The notes beneath the pieces were generated by a model. That model saw only the letters and a list, made by a program, of their open reading frames with translations, was not told the origin of the DNA and ran no database searches. From NCBI RefSeq assembly GCF_041596335.1, contig NZ_JBFHIT010000022.1:1-64000 (forward strand): a DNA stretch of 64,000 bases, written 5' to 3'. Positions 54,624 through 63,266 of the stretch are shown one piece after another. Within the stretch, counting starts at the first letter, position 1. Each line of letters starts with the position of its first letter. Source of the stretch: Mangrovibacterium sp041596335 (GTDB lineage Bacteria; Bacteroidota; Bacteroidia; Bacteroidales; Prolixibacteraceae). A program made the position numbers and the translations under genes.

Positions 54624-57600
54624 TTAGATACCCAGTTTAAAGCCCAGTGAAAAAATACGGGAAGGTGGATAGGTATTCAAATTGTTTTGTTCTATTTGAA
54701 TAGGGTCAAATTCTTTTGACCATGCTTTGTAATAAATCATGCCCAGGTTTTCCCCACTGATATTGACAGAAAGACTGCGAAGTTTTAGTTTTGAAACCAG
54801 GTAGGCAGGCACCTTGTAGCTTATATTCACGTTTTTAATCCGTAAATGAGCCAGGTTTGTGGCATACTGGTCATTCGAAAACCTTTCATAGATTTGATTT
54901 TCATTCGACCAATAAGCCCTCGGGAAATAGGCATCCTGATTGTTTAAATTCCAATAACCCCTGTCCCAGTTTTCCTGTGTGGTATAGTTTCGGTCACCAA
55001 GTAAAAATTTGCTGGTCTCGTAAACCGTTTGCTTTCCTACTCCGTCAAACAGGGCCGAAATCGTCAAACCTTTCCAGCTGGCGTTTAGGGCAATGTGATA
55101 TTTGTAACGTGGATAATCGTATCCCAGCAACTTACGGTCACCCTGCGCGTACCAATAACTTCCTTGTCCGTTGTCTACCTGTCCATCACCGTTGGTATCG
55201 GCCATTAATAAGTCACCCGGATAGTACCAGCCACCTCGCCACAAGGGATTGGATTGGAAGGCTTCCGCGTTCTGAGCTATTCCCAAGCTCGTCCAGCCAT
55301 ACACTTCACCAAATACCTGTCCGGGTGTCCAGCCAGAGCGGGTACCTGTTTCATTGCTCTCGTATTCTACCACATATCCGATGTAATCCGATACTCCGGC
55401 GCGTACACTGTAGTTTACCGGAGAGCCTTTCAGGTTAAAAGCTTTATCGCTCCAGCTAGCCATTACTTCCCACCCTCGAGTTTCAGAAACGGCATTGTTT
55501 CGTTTGGGAGCTGCGGTGCCCAATACTTCCGAATATTGTTCAGCCGGTCCCTGTTGGTCGAACACGGTCCGTTGGAACCAATCGTATTCAACTTTTAGGC
55601 GGTTATTAAATGCTCCAGCTTCAACCCCAAAACCGATGGTGCGTGGCTTGGTCCAGGTAAGGTCGGCGGAAATAATGCCAGGCATGGTTACGTATGGCAA
55701 CCTTCCTCCATCGAGGATTACAGGAGTTTGGGCATAGGTGTCCATAGTGGGCAAATAGGCATAATTGTCACCGGTGTTATTCCCCAGTTTACCCCACGAG
55801 CCTTTTAGTTTAAACATATTGACATGCTCCTTCAAAGGCCAGAAGTTTTCTTTGGCAATGTTGTAACCTGCTGAAAAAGAAGGGAAGAAAGCCCAGCGTG
55901 TGTCGGGTGAATACTTGGAAGATGCATCGTAACGCATGTTCACATCCAACAAGTAGGTTTCTTTGAAATTGTAACTTAGCCGGCCAAAATAGCCCTGAGT
56001 TGCCCACGAATAAATAACGTCGTTGACTACAGGACTGTCGCCGTAAGTTGTGCTCAGAGAGGGAATAGACTGGTTGTAGAATAAGGTATTGTAACCGGTA
56101 AGACTGTTAAACTGGTTTTCTTCCTCGTTGTATCCGGCCAAGAGTGTAAGGTCGTGCTGCTGTACATTAAGGTGGTAAGAGGCTACCAGGTTTAAGTTGT
56201 GGTAATACTTGTTGCTCGATTTCTCGGTAATTTTATCCAATTGAGGGCTACGGCGGCTTGGTTTTGGTGTTCCGTCGGCATCCCAGCTACCAAAAACCAA
56301 TTCAACGTTGTTATCAAACGCATGCATCGTGTTCCAGCTATAATCACCTTTTATGCTTAAACCTTTCAACGGTTTAAAGTCAAACTGCCCCGTTAACCAT
56401 AAATCGTCGGTGGTATTGTTGTAGGATCCCGAAAGCCCCTGGAGGTTTGGGATGATGGAGAACTCATTGGGCGAACCATTGTCGTCATAATCAGGCAACG
56501 TATTGAAAAAGCCGGCATGATTAAATAATGCGGCATCGCTTTGTCCTGAATTAAAAATTGTGGGGCGCTCTGATTGTTGCCGCCCGTATTTCGAGCTTAC
56601 ACCCACGCTAAGCCAATCGGTAATGTCGGTGTTTACTTTAATCAAAGCGGAATACCTTTTTAGCCAATCATAGTCGCTATCATACATTCCTTCGTTTCCC
56701 ACATAGCCAACACTGGCATAATAGGTGCTTTTATCGCTCCCTCCGCTGATACTCGCGTTATATTTTTGGTTGAAGACGTTCTCACGAAAAGCAGAGGAGA
56801 AATGGTCTTCATTAGCATTGTACTCATAAACACCGCCATATTTCCCATTAGGCAGAATAATATTCGTGGTTGTTATCTCACCGGCTACATACTGCCGCAT
56901 GCGTTCAATGGCCTCGTCGGACCAGAGTGGTGATTGAAGCGAGTTGTATCGTCGATAGCCATTCATCATAGCACTTTCATAACTCACCGTCGGAGTTGGA
57001 ATGCCAAGCGGTTGGCTTACGATTAGATCCGCGGTGAAATCAATCTGCATTTGCTTGCCCTTTTTCCCCGACTTGGTGGTGATTAAGATCACACCATTAG
57101 GAGCTCGTGAACCATAAATTGCTGAGGCCGCCGCATCTTTTAATACCGAAATGCTTTCCACATCGTTGGCATTTACCAAGTCAATATCTTGTGGAACTCC
57201 ATCTACCAGAATTAAAGGGGAACCACTGGCATTAAACCCGGTAAACCCACGAATATTTAAATCGGATGTCGCATTGGGAGCACCGGATGAGGTTGTAATG
57301 TTTAACCCGGGAACCGAAGCCGAAAGCATTTCGGTAACGGATTTCACCGGTCTGTTTTCAAGGTCTTTCGTGTCGACCATTTGAACTGCTGAAGTCAGGT
57401 TTACTTTCTTTTGTGTTCCATAACCGATCACGACAACTTCGTCGACTCCAACCGTCTCTTCAACCATACTCACGTTAATAACAGTTTGCGAGCCAACTTG
57501 AATTTCCTCTGTTTTCAACCCCATGAATGTAAACCGAAGAATGGCATTTGCGGGGACACTCGAAATTGAATATTTCCCATCCATATTCGTAATGACACCA

Positions 57601-58082
57601 TTGGTTGTTTCTTTAACAACGACTGTTACGCCAGGCAGAGGCTCACCGTTTTCGTCGGTTACGGTTCCGGTAATGGGGCCCTGCTGCATAACGGAGGTAA
57701 GGTCGCCTTCAGTACCATTTTTAGTTAGAACAATAAAGCGGTCTTTTACAACATAATTTACTTCCGTACCGGCGAATAAGCTTTCCAGTACTTCGCCAAT
57801 TTTTTTGTCTTTAATCGTTAGATTCACTTCGCGGTTTACATCAATCAGGTTACCGCTGTACATAAACAGAAACTCGCTTTGGCTTTCAATTTCCGACAGT
57901 GCTTTTTGCACCGTAGTCTTCCCCAAATCGAGGTTTAGTGTTTTAGTTTGAGAATAGGAGTTACTTGCTAAAACACTGACTACAGAGAACAGTACTAGTA
58001 AACAAGTTAGTTTCATAATCCGAAATAGTTTGGTCAGTCCGGGAAGTTTTACCTTCTCAGACCAATAAGCATTTTTTTTCAT
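54624..58082 (-). CDS. susC: SusC-family TonB-dependent transporter with N-terminal STN signalling domain
   Basis: An 1152-residue outer-membrane protein with a long leader ending at NSYSQ, an STN domain (about 45-118; NLTIKDKKIGEVLESLF), a carboxypeptidase-like beta domain (about 137-210; GTVTDENGEPLPGVTVVV), a TonB box/plug (VDEVVVIGYGTQKK, LNIRGFTG, ILVDGVPQD) and a 22-stranded barrel ending IFSLGFKLGI. The STN domain marks a transducer that signals to an anti-sigma factor, and FecR and an ECF sigma gene lie just upstream. It should import large oligosaccharides with energy from TonB. The leader upstream has nested hairpins (58110-58175). Confidence 0.95.
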   Translation of the reverse strand: MKKNAYWSEKVKLPGLTKLFRIMKLTCLLVLFSVVSVLASNSYSQTKTLNLDLGKTTVQKALSEIESQSEFLFMYSGNLIDVNREVNLTIKDKKIGEVLESLFAGTEVNYVVKDRFIVLTKNGTEGDLTSVMQQGPITGTVTDENGEPLPGVTVVVKETTNGVITNMDGKYSISSVPANAILRFTFMGLKTEEIQVGSQTVINVSMVEETVGVDEVVVIGYGTQKKVNLTSAVQMVDTKDLENRPVKSVTEMLSASVPGLNITTSSGAPNATSDLNIRGFTGFNASGSPLILVDGVPQDIDLVNANDVESISVLKDAAASAIYGSRAPNGVILITTKSGKKGKQMQIDFTADLIVSQPLGIPTPTVSYESAMMNGYRRYNSLQSPLWSDEAIERMRQYVAGEITTTNIILPNGKYGGVYEYNANEDHFSSAFRENVFNQKYNASISGGSDKSTYYASVGYVGNEGMYDSDYDWLKRYSALIKVNTDITDWLSVGVSSKYGRQQSERPTIFNSGQSDAALFNHAGFFNTLPDYDDNGSPNEFSIIPNLQGLSGSYNNTTDDLWLTGQFDFKPLKGLSIKGDYSWNTMHAFDNNVELVFGSWDADGTPKPSRRSPQLDKITEKSSNKYYHNLNLVASYHLNVQQHDLTLLAGYNEEENQFNSLTGYNTLFYNQSIPSLSTTYGDSPVVNDVIYSWATQGYFGRLSYNFKETYLLDVNMRYDASSKYSPDTRWAFFPSFSAGYNIAKENFWPLKEHVNMFKLKGSWGKLGNNTGDNYAYLPTMDTYAQTPVILDGGRLPYVTMPGIISADLTWTKPRTIGFGVEAGAFNNRLKVEYDWFQRTVFDQQGPAEQYSEVLGTAAPKRNNAVSETRGWEVMASWSDKAFNLKGSPVNYSVRAGVSDYIGYVVEYESNETGTRSGWTPGQVFGEVYGWTSLGIAQNAEAFQSNPLWRGGWYYPGDLLMADTNGDGQVDNGQGSYWYAQGDRKLLGYDYPRYKYHIALNASWKGLTISALFDGVGKQTVYETSKFLLGDRNYTTQENWDRGYWNLNNQDAYFPRAYWSNENQIYERFSNDQYATNLAHLRIKNVNISYKVPAYLVSKLKLRSLSVNISGENLGMIYYKAWSKEFDPIQIEQNNLNTYPPSRIFSLGFKLGI

Positions 58083-58108
58083 ACATTTGGAATGATTAGT
58101 TTATAATT

Positions 58109-58175
58109 CCCCTGTACCGTAAATACAGGGATAAGATTTAATCTTAGACAGGGAGGTGTTGGCGCATTTCCCTGT
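58109..58175 (-). promoter_or_regulatory. susC leader with nested CCCTGT/ACAGGG hairpins
   Basis: Read on the minus strand: ACAGGGA (58175-58169), TCCCTGT (58154-58148), the palindrome TAAGATT-A-AATCTTA (58146-58132), CCCTGTA (58130-58124) and TACAGGGG (58116-58109). Arms 1+2 and 4+5 can form two hairpins, but arm 1 also fits arm 4 and arm 2 fits arm 5, so alternative folds exist. The last arm ends 26 bases before the susC ATG. It may be an attenuator, a small-RNA target or an operator. Confidence 0.5.
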
Positions 58176-58248
58176 TCTTTTTAACTCTTCGTTCAATTAA
58201 CTTTTCATAGACATTTTTTTATTGGTATTCGTTAGTTTTAGTTGGGTA

Positions 58249-59310
58249 TTATTTTCTGCTGATTATTATTTTCTGCTTCGTATAACGACCATCCGTCAGT
58301 TTTTTTCGAGGAAGTGATTTGTAGTCGATTGGTGTGGCAATGGCCATCAGATCCAGGATTTGAAATAGAGGTTCATCTAAAAAAGTGACGGTATAGATAT
58401 AGTCTTCAATGTCTTTGTCAACCAAAATGTCGACATTAAACATCCGGCTAAGTTTTTCGGCTACTTCACCGATTGGAGTGTCAATAAACATGAGTTTCCC
58501 ATCTCTCCAGGCAATAAATTTTTCTACATTTTCGAAAGAACTTGAGACCTCATCTGTTCGGATATTGTATTGAACATGCTGACCCGGTTCCATTGCGCTG
58601 ATTGTTTTTGTTTTATTGTTACCGACTCCCTGCTCAAGTACGACCTTTCCATTAATGAGGGTTGTCTCAAATACTTCTGTATCCGGATAAGCCAGTACGT
58701 TGAACTCGGTGCCCAGGGCTTTTATGTTCAGCTCTCCGGCATGCACGATAAATGGTTTTTCAGGGTTGTGGGCGACCTCGAAATACCCTTCGCCAGTCAG
58801 TTTTACATCTCTTGTTTTGCTTGTGAAAAACTGAGGGTATTTCAATTTACTGCCTGAATTCAGATGAACGACAGAGCCATCGGATAATTGGACGATCGTT
58901 CGCGAACCTACCGGTGCGACAATCTCCAGCGAATCCACCGTCATACCAGCATACTGTGCAAGCTCAGTCTTTCTTTCGGAAAGTGTATAAAACAAAATGC
59001 CCAAAACAGGGATCAATAAAATTGCAGCTGCTTGCGTAAGCCACGTTTTAATTGACGAAAATTGAATGCGTTTAATTTGTTTTTCCTCGCGCGCCTTGTC
59101 GTCAATTTGCTCCTGAATCTGATCAAACAGTGTCGCAAATTTTTCGTCGTTACCAAAACTCCCTTCTTCCAGATAGTTGTTCCAGTCATCAAAGCCAAAC
59201 TGTTTCCCCTGGTCAGACAATGCACTTGTTTTAACCCATTGCAAAACTTCATTTAGTTCTGCTTCAGTGCAATTATTGTTTAGAAACTTTTTTAATAGCT
59301 CTTTTGTCAT
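58249..59310 (-). CDS. FecR-family anti-sigma factor
   Basis: A 353-residue inner-membrane protein. The cytoplasmic part (1-88) would hold the sigma factor. One membrane segment follows (about 92-110, AAAILLIPVLGILFYTL). The periplasmic FecR domain (about 125-225) has VAPVGSRTIVQLSDGS, LNSGSKLKYP and LTGEGYFEVAHNPEKPF. The C-terminal DUF4974 part (about 268-350) includes FIDTPIGEVAEKLSRMFNV. It should receive the signal from the STN domain of SusC and release the sigma factor. It is separated from the sigma gene by 147 bases and from susC by 166. Confidence 0.93.
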   Translation of the reverse strand: MTKELLKKFLNNNCTEAELNEVLQWVKTSALSDQGKQFGFDDWNNYLEEGSFGNDEKFATLFDQIQEQIDDKAREEKQIKRIQFSSIKTWLTQAAAILLIPVLGILFYTLSERKTELAQYAGMTVDSLEIVAPVGSRTIVQLSDGSVVHLNSGSKLKYPQFFTSKTRDVKLTGEGYFEVAHNPEKPFIVHAGELNIKALGTEFNVLAYPDTEVFETTLINGKVVLEQGVGNNKTKTISAMEPGQHVQYNIRTDEVSSSFENVEKFIAWRDGKLMFIDTPIGEVAEKLSRMFNVDILVDKDIEDYIYTVTFLDEPLFQILDLMAIATPIDYKSLPRKKLTDGRYTKQKIIISRK

Positions 59311-59457
59311 TTCTTCGAAATAATATCCTCCCCAAACTCAGGAGGTTTAATTTAAACTAACCATCCAACTCAATTTCAGAATTGCATGTCATCTTAAAGA
59401 CTCGAAAAGTAATACGCTTAACCAGGCTCTAAGGAGTATGTAAAAATTGATTTTTTT

Positions 59458-60159
59458 TCAGGAAAGGAAGAAATAAGCAAATAAAACACTGCTTATCAGT
59501 CCATTATCCATTCGAGATTTCAAGAATGAAAGGACATTGGACATGTGTTTTTTTACCGTGTTGAGGGAGATCTCAAGTTTTTGGGCGATTTCCTCGTGGC
59601 TTAGCCCTTCCACCCGGCACAAATGATAGATCTCTTTTTGCCGCGGACTTAATTCATTCAACAAGCGATCAACCTGTTCATTCAGTTCTTTATAATGAAT
59701 TTCGTCGATTAAATCAGGGGTTTCGCTGGTATCCTGTAAGGAAATTAAATGCTCCAGGTATTTTTTTTCATTCGCTCGTTTTCGCAGCAAACTGATTGTG
59801 GTGTTGTAGGCAATGGTAAACAAATAGGACTCGAAAGATGAATAAACATCGATTTTCCTCCTCGATTCCCAGATTTTGACAAAAACTTCCTGCACAATTT
59901 CGTCAGCATCAGCTTCTACTTTAATATAACGCAAAACGAAGCCATACAGCCGTTTACAATATCGTTCATAGATATGGTAAAACGCAACTCGATCCCCTTT
60001 TCGAAGGAGTTCAAGTAGTTCGATGTTTGGTTTAGTGTTTATCAAATTAGTTGTTCTAGTCGCTTCTAAATATAGTCTTTTTTTGATTCTTGCATCGGTA
60101 ATGCCCGAATCTATTGCTTTGGTGGTTTGGCGTAAGCACGAGAAAACCGCAATTTTCAA
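59458..60159 (-). CDS. ECF-type RNA polymerase sigma factor
   Basis: A 233-residue frame. Region 2 is AFYHIYERYCKRLYGF to DADEIVQEVFVKIWESR, and region 4 is LSPRQKEIYHLCRVEGLSHE then EIAQKLEISLNTVKKHMSNV. Members usually have about 190 residues, so the first 38 residues are probably not translated. A TTG at 60045 (before INTKPNIELLELLRKGD) is a better start, but no ATG lies nearby. It is expected to switch on the SusCD operon and perhaps the enzyme operons when the polysaccharide is present. No hybrid two-component regulator is present, so this is the only visible control of the PUL. Confidence 0.9.
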   Translation of the reverse strand: MKIAVFSCLRQTTKAIDSGITDARIKKRLYLEATRTTNLINTKPNIELLELLRKGDRVAFYHIYERYCKRLYGFVLRYIKVEADADEIVQEVFVKIWESRRKIDVYSSFESYLFTIAYNTTISLLRKRANEKKYLEHLISLQDTSETPDLIDEIHYKELNEQVDRLLNELSPRQKEIYHLCRVEGLSHEEIAQKLEISLNTVKKHMSNVLSFLKSRMDNGLISSVLFAYFFLS

Positions 60160-60303
60160 CTGATATTTACGGTCTGTTTTCGAGACGCAAAGTCTTTTTA
60201 TACCGATCCTTTTTAGCCCAATATTTCAATGGTTTCAGCTCATTTATTTTTCGTTGAGTGATCGCGAAATCTGGAATTCAACAATCTGTTTGCTTCACAT
60301 GAA

Positions 60304-60340
60304 AAACGACCTCTCCCTGTAAAATAGGAAGAGGTCGTTT
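60304..60340 (-). terminator. Terminator downstream of the susD relic
   Basis: AAACGACCTCT and AGAGGTCGTTT form an 11-bp stem, extendable across the loop by CCT/AGG, with TTTC after it on the minus strand. It lies 14 bases after the stop of the susD fragment and insulates the sigma gene from it. Confidence 0.7.
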
Positions 60341-60354
60341 CGGTTGAAATAAAT

Positions 60355-60899
60355 TTATAGCCCAATCGGACCAAGATTTGCTTCGGTTGGCCAATCCGGG
60401 TTTTGGAAGATTGGAGATGTTGAAACATCGTTGTTGTCAGAGGTTATCAAAAATTGTTGTATCGCGATTGGTTCAAGGTAATGAGCCATGTGCCATTTGT
60501 AACCATTATAAACCAGTTCGCCACCTGTAATCTCATAAGGACGCAAATAATTACTTAAGTCAGGCGAAGATACGTTTGAAGACGCGGTACCCCATGAAAT
60601 CGTAAAATTGCCATTGGCGTCTTTGTACCATTCCTGCATCGGTCCCCATAATTTGAATCCTTCAATATGGTATGGAGTCGTAATCATTTGATCCATAGCT
60701 CTCCAACGACGAAGATCTGATTCGCGATGCGCTTCGGCCATTAATTCGCAACGACGCTCACGACGAATATTGTATAATGTAGGATTAATCAGACTTCATC
60801 GTTGGGCCGTTTTTGGAAGTTGGTTAGCGACAGGCAACGCTCGAGTTCAAAATGATCATTTCCCTGTGTGCGAGTTTGAATGCTCATTACTCGTTTCAT
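60355..60899 (-). pseudogene. Broken susD of another system
   Basis: From 60795 to the stop at 60355 the sequence encodes the C-terminal 146 residues of a SusD protein (LINPTLYNIRRERRCELMAE, HRESDLRRWRAM, then WGPMQEWYKDANGNF), but a TGA at 60796-60798 closes the frame. Further up, ATG 60899 after an A-rich stretch starts MKRVM, like the intact susD leader, and runs 36 codons in another frame without SusD content. The middle, about 450 codons, is gone. It is not a copy of the intact susD here (the C-termini differ), so it is the trace of a second PUL. Confidence 0.8.
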
Positions 60900-61068
60900 T
60901 TTTTTTAGGCGTTGTTCGCGGCTATGTGCAACAGTTGTATATGATTCGAATTTTGTATATTACGATTCGATAAGGACAAAAGTGCGACGATACCGACCCC
61001 GCAGGCAAGTCACCCTTGTGAATAGGGGGCGATCGTAAATTTAATGGTGGAACATAAAAAGTTGAGCG

Positions 61069-63177
61069 ATGAAGCTAAAGAAAGAACTAGGTTTATTTGA
61101 TGTATTCGCGGTTAGTACCGGTGCTATGTTTAGTTCGGGTTTTTTCTTACTGCCCGGGCTTGCCTCCCATCATACCGGTCCATCGGTTATTCTGGCTTAT
61201 TTTCTGGCGGGGCTTTTAATTATGCCGGCCATGTTTAGTATTGCCGAAATTTCTACAGCCTTGCCGCGTTCGGGCGGAGCTTATTTTTTTCTCGATCGAA
61301 GCCTGGGCCCTTTGATGGGAACCATTGGCGGAATTGGAACTTACATTGCCTTGCTTCTAAAAACAGCCTTTGCACTCGTGGGGATTGGTGCCTATGGTGC
61401 AATTTTCTGGGACATACCAATCAAAGAAACTGCTGTAGTTTTTGCGGTTGTATTTGCGATTATCAACATTTTTGGAGCCAAGAAATCGTCTGGTGTTCAG
61501 AAAATATTTGTGATCGGTTTATTGGTTGTATTAGGAGCGTTTATCGCCGATGGTTTATGGAATATTTTTTCAGGAGTCAATCCATCCATCGAATTTAAAA
61601 AAGACAATTACGATCCTTTTTTTACAGGAGGGGCCAATGGATTAATCTTTACGGTCGGGTTTGTTTTTGTTTCTTACTTAGGGCTGACTCAGATTGCCAG
61701 TGTTGCCGAAGAAATAAAGAATCCGGAACGAAATATACCGTTGGGAATGGCATTGTCGCTATTGGTTACAGGATTAATATATGTGCTTGGCGTTTTCGTG
61801 ATGGTATCAGTAATCGGAAATGAAGCGATTGCCAAAGACCTTGCTCCTGCAGCGACTGCTGTTGAGCAATTATTTAGCTGGTTACCGGCAAAAACCGGAC
61901 TATATATTATTGTCATAGCTGCATTGTTTGCTTTTGCTTCAACCGGAAATGCGGGAATGCTTGCCACGTCGCGTTATCCGCTAGCCATGGGGCGTGATAA
62001 ATTATTTTCGGAGAAATTTAGCAAGGTCAGCCGATGGGGAACACCGATCCCTGCCATTTTACTCACGGCAGGCCTGATTATACTTTTCATCGTTGTACTA
62101 ACCGAAGAGGGGATTGTTAAGCTTGCAAGTACGTTTCAGCTGTTCATATTTATGGCCATAAATTTTTCTGTCATCGTATTTCGAAATAGTAAAATAGCGT
62201 CGTACGATCCTGGCTATCATTCGCCACTTTACCCTTGGATGCAAATATTTGGAATCATTTCGTCGTTAGCACTAATGTTTTACATGGGCTGGGGGCCGTT
62301 GGTATTTACAATCGTTACGATCATACTGGCCTACTTGTGGTATATATTTGTTGTTCGTTCGAAAGTGAAACGGGAAGGGGCAATTTTTCACTGGTTCGCT
62401 TTACTGGGGAAAAATCAGCACGATGAACTAGAAAACGAATTTATGGAGATTCTTCGAGAGAAAGGTTTGCGTCAGGATGATCCTTTTAATCAAACAATTG
62501 TCCGTTCGCAAATACATTTCGTCAGCAAGGCTAAATTCGAAAATTTGGTGATGGATGTTTCTAACGCAATTTCAAAAGAACTGGGTGTTGAGAGTGAAAG
62601 TTTGGCGGAAGACTTTATGAAGGTAAATCCGATCGATCCGGCTCTGGCCATACCGGGAGTGTCGCTTTTATATGCTCGGAAACCGGACATTCAACAGCCG
62701 GTGCTTCACATTGTATTGTGCGCAGGTGGCGTTAAGAAACCTCTTGGCGGCGAGGGGACGCAATACATGGAAAAAATAAAAGTTTTCTTTTTTCTGGTGA
62801 ACGATGAGAATAACGCAAAACAACAGCTGCGCATGCTGTCAAGCATTATCGATATTGCCGAAAGAGACTATTTCATTAAAGATCTTTTGTCATTAAAAAC
62901 TGAACGGAAGATTATCGAGTATCTCTTGCACGACAAACGATACATATCATTCAGGATTTCGAAAAAAGCTCCATCCGCTGCTTTGATAGGTAAAAAACTA
63001 ATGGATGTAACTTTACCTCAGGATGTATTGGTCGTGTTGGTTGATCGGGAGAATACCTCGTTTGCTCCAAAGGGGAATACAGTTCTTTGTGAAAACGATA
63101 TTCTTACGATAATTGGTGAAATCGGATCAATAAATACGCTGTATGATCGGTTTATCCTGTCGGGTGGAACCCCTTAA
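61069..63177 (+). CDS. APC-type amino-acid permease fused to PTS-IIA-like and TrkA-C domains
   Basis: A 702-residue inner-membrane protein. Residues 1-450 are a 12-helix amino-acid/polyamine permease (FDVFAVSTGAMFSSGFFLLPG; SVAEEIKNPERNIPLG). Residues about 455-610 look like a PTS EIIA type 2 domain, but the site normally AIPH reads AIPG (G530), so the phospho-accepting His is missing. Residues about 630-700 resemble a TrkA-C (RCK-C) ligand domain (LIGKKLMDVTLPQDVLVVLV, NDILTIIGE). The tail probably senses a ligand and gates transport. It is the first plus-strand gene and is not part of the PUL. Confidence 0.85.
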   Translation: MKLKKELGLFDVFAVSTGAMFSSGFFLLPGLASHHTGPSVILAYFLAGLLIMPAMFSIAEISTALPRSGGAYFFLDRSLGPLMGTIGGIGTYIALLLKTAFALVGIGAYGAIFWDIPIKETAVVFAVVFAIINIFGAKKSSGVQKIFVIGLLVVLGAFIADGLWNIFSGVNPSIEFKKDNYDPFFTGGANGLIFTVGFVFVSYLGLTQIASVAEEIKNPERNIPLGMALSLLVTGLIYVLGVFVMVSVIGNEAIAKDLAPAATAVEQLFSWLPAKTGLYIIVIAALFAFASTGNAGMLATSRYPLAMGRDKLFSEKFSKVSRWGTPIPAILLTAGLIILFIVVLTEEGIVKLASTFQLFIFMAINFSVIVFRNSKIASYDPGYHSPLYPWMQIFGIISSLALMFYMGWGPLVFTIVTIILAYLWYIFVVRSKVKREGAIFHWFALLGKNQHDELENEFMEILREKGLRQDDPFNQTIVRSQIHFVSKAKFENLVMDVSNAISKELGVESESLAEDFMKVNPIDPALAIPGVSLLYARKPDIQQPVLHIVLCAGGVKKPLGGEGTQYMEKIKVFFFLVNDENNAKQQLRMLSSIIDIAERDYFIKDLLSLKTERKIIEYLLHDKRYISFRISKKAPSAALIGKKLMDVTLPQDVLVVLVDRENTSFAPKGNTVLCENDILTIIGEIGSINTLYDRFILSGGTP

Positions 63178-63266
63178 TTTTAACGGATGATGCATTGGAT
63201 GACTCGTGTAATTTTGTTGAAATTTAGGTGTTTAAATGTTGCTTGAAAATAAAGGAGGGCAAAAAT

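Noticed and set aside
60800..61068. Riboswitch or tRNA upstream of the permease
   Set aside because: A G/C-rich stretch near 60990-61030 can pair weakly, but no known motif or cloverleaf is visible.
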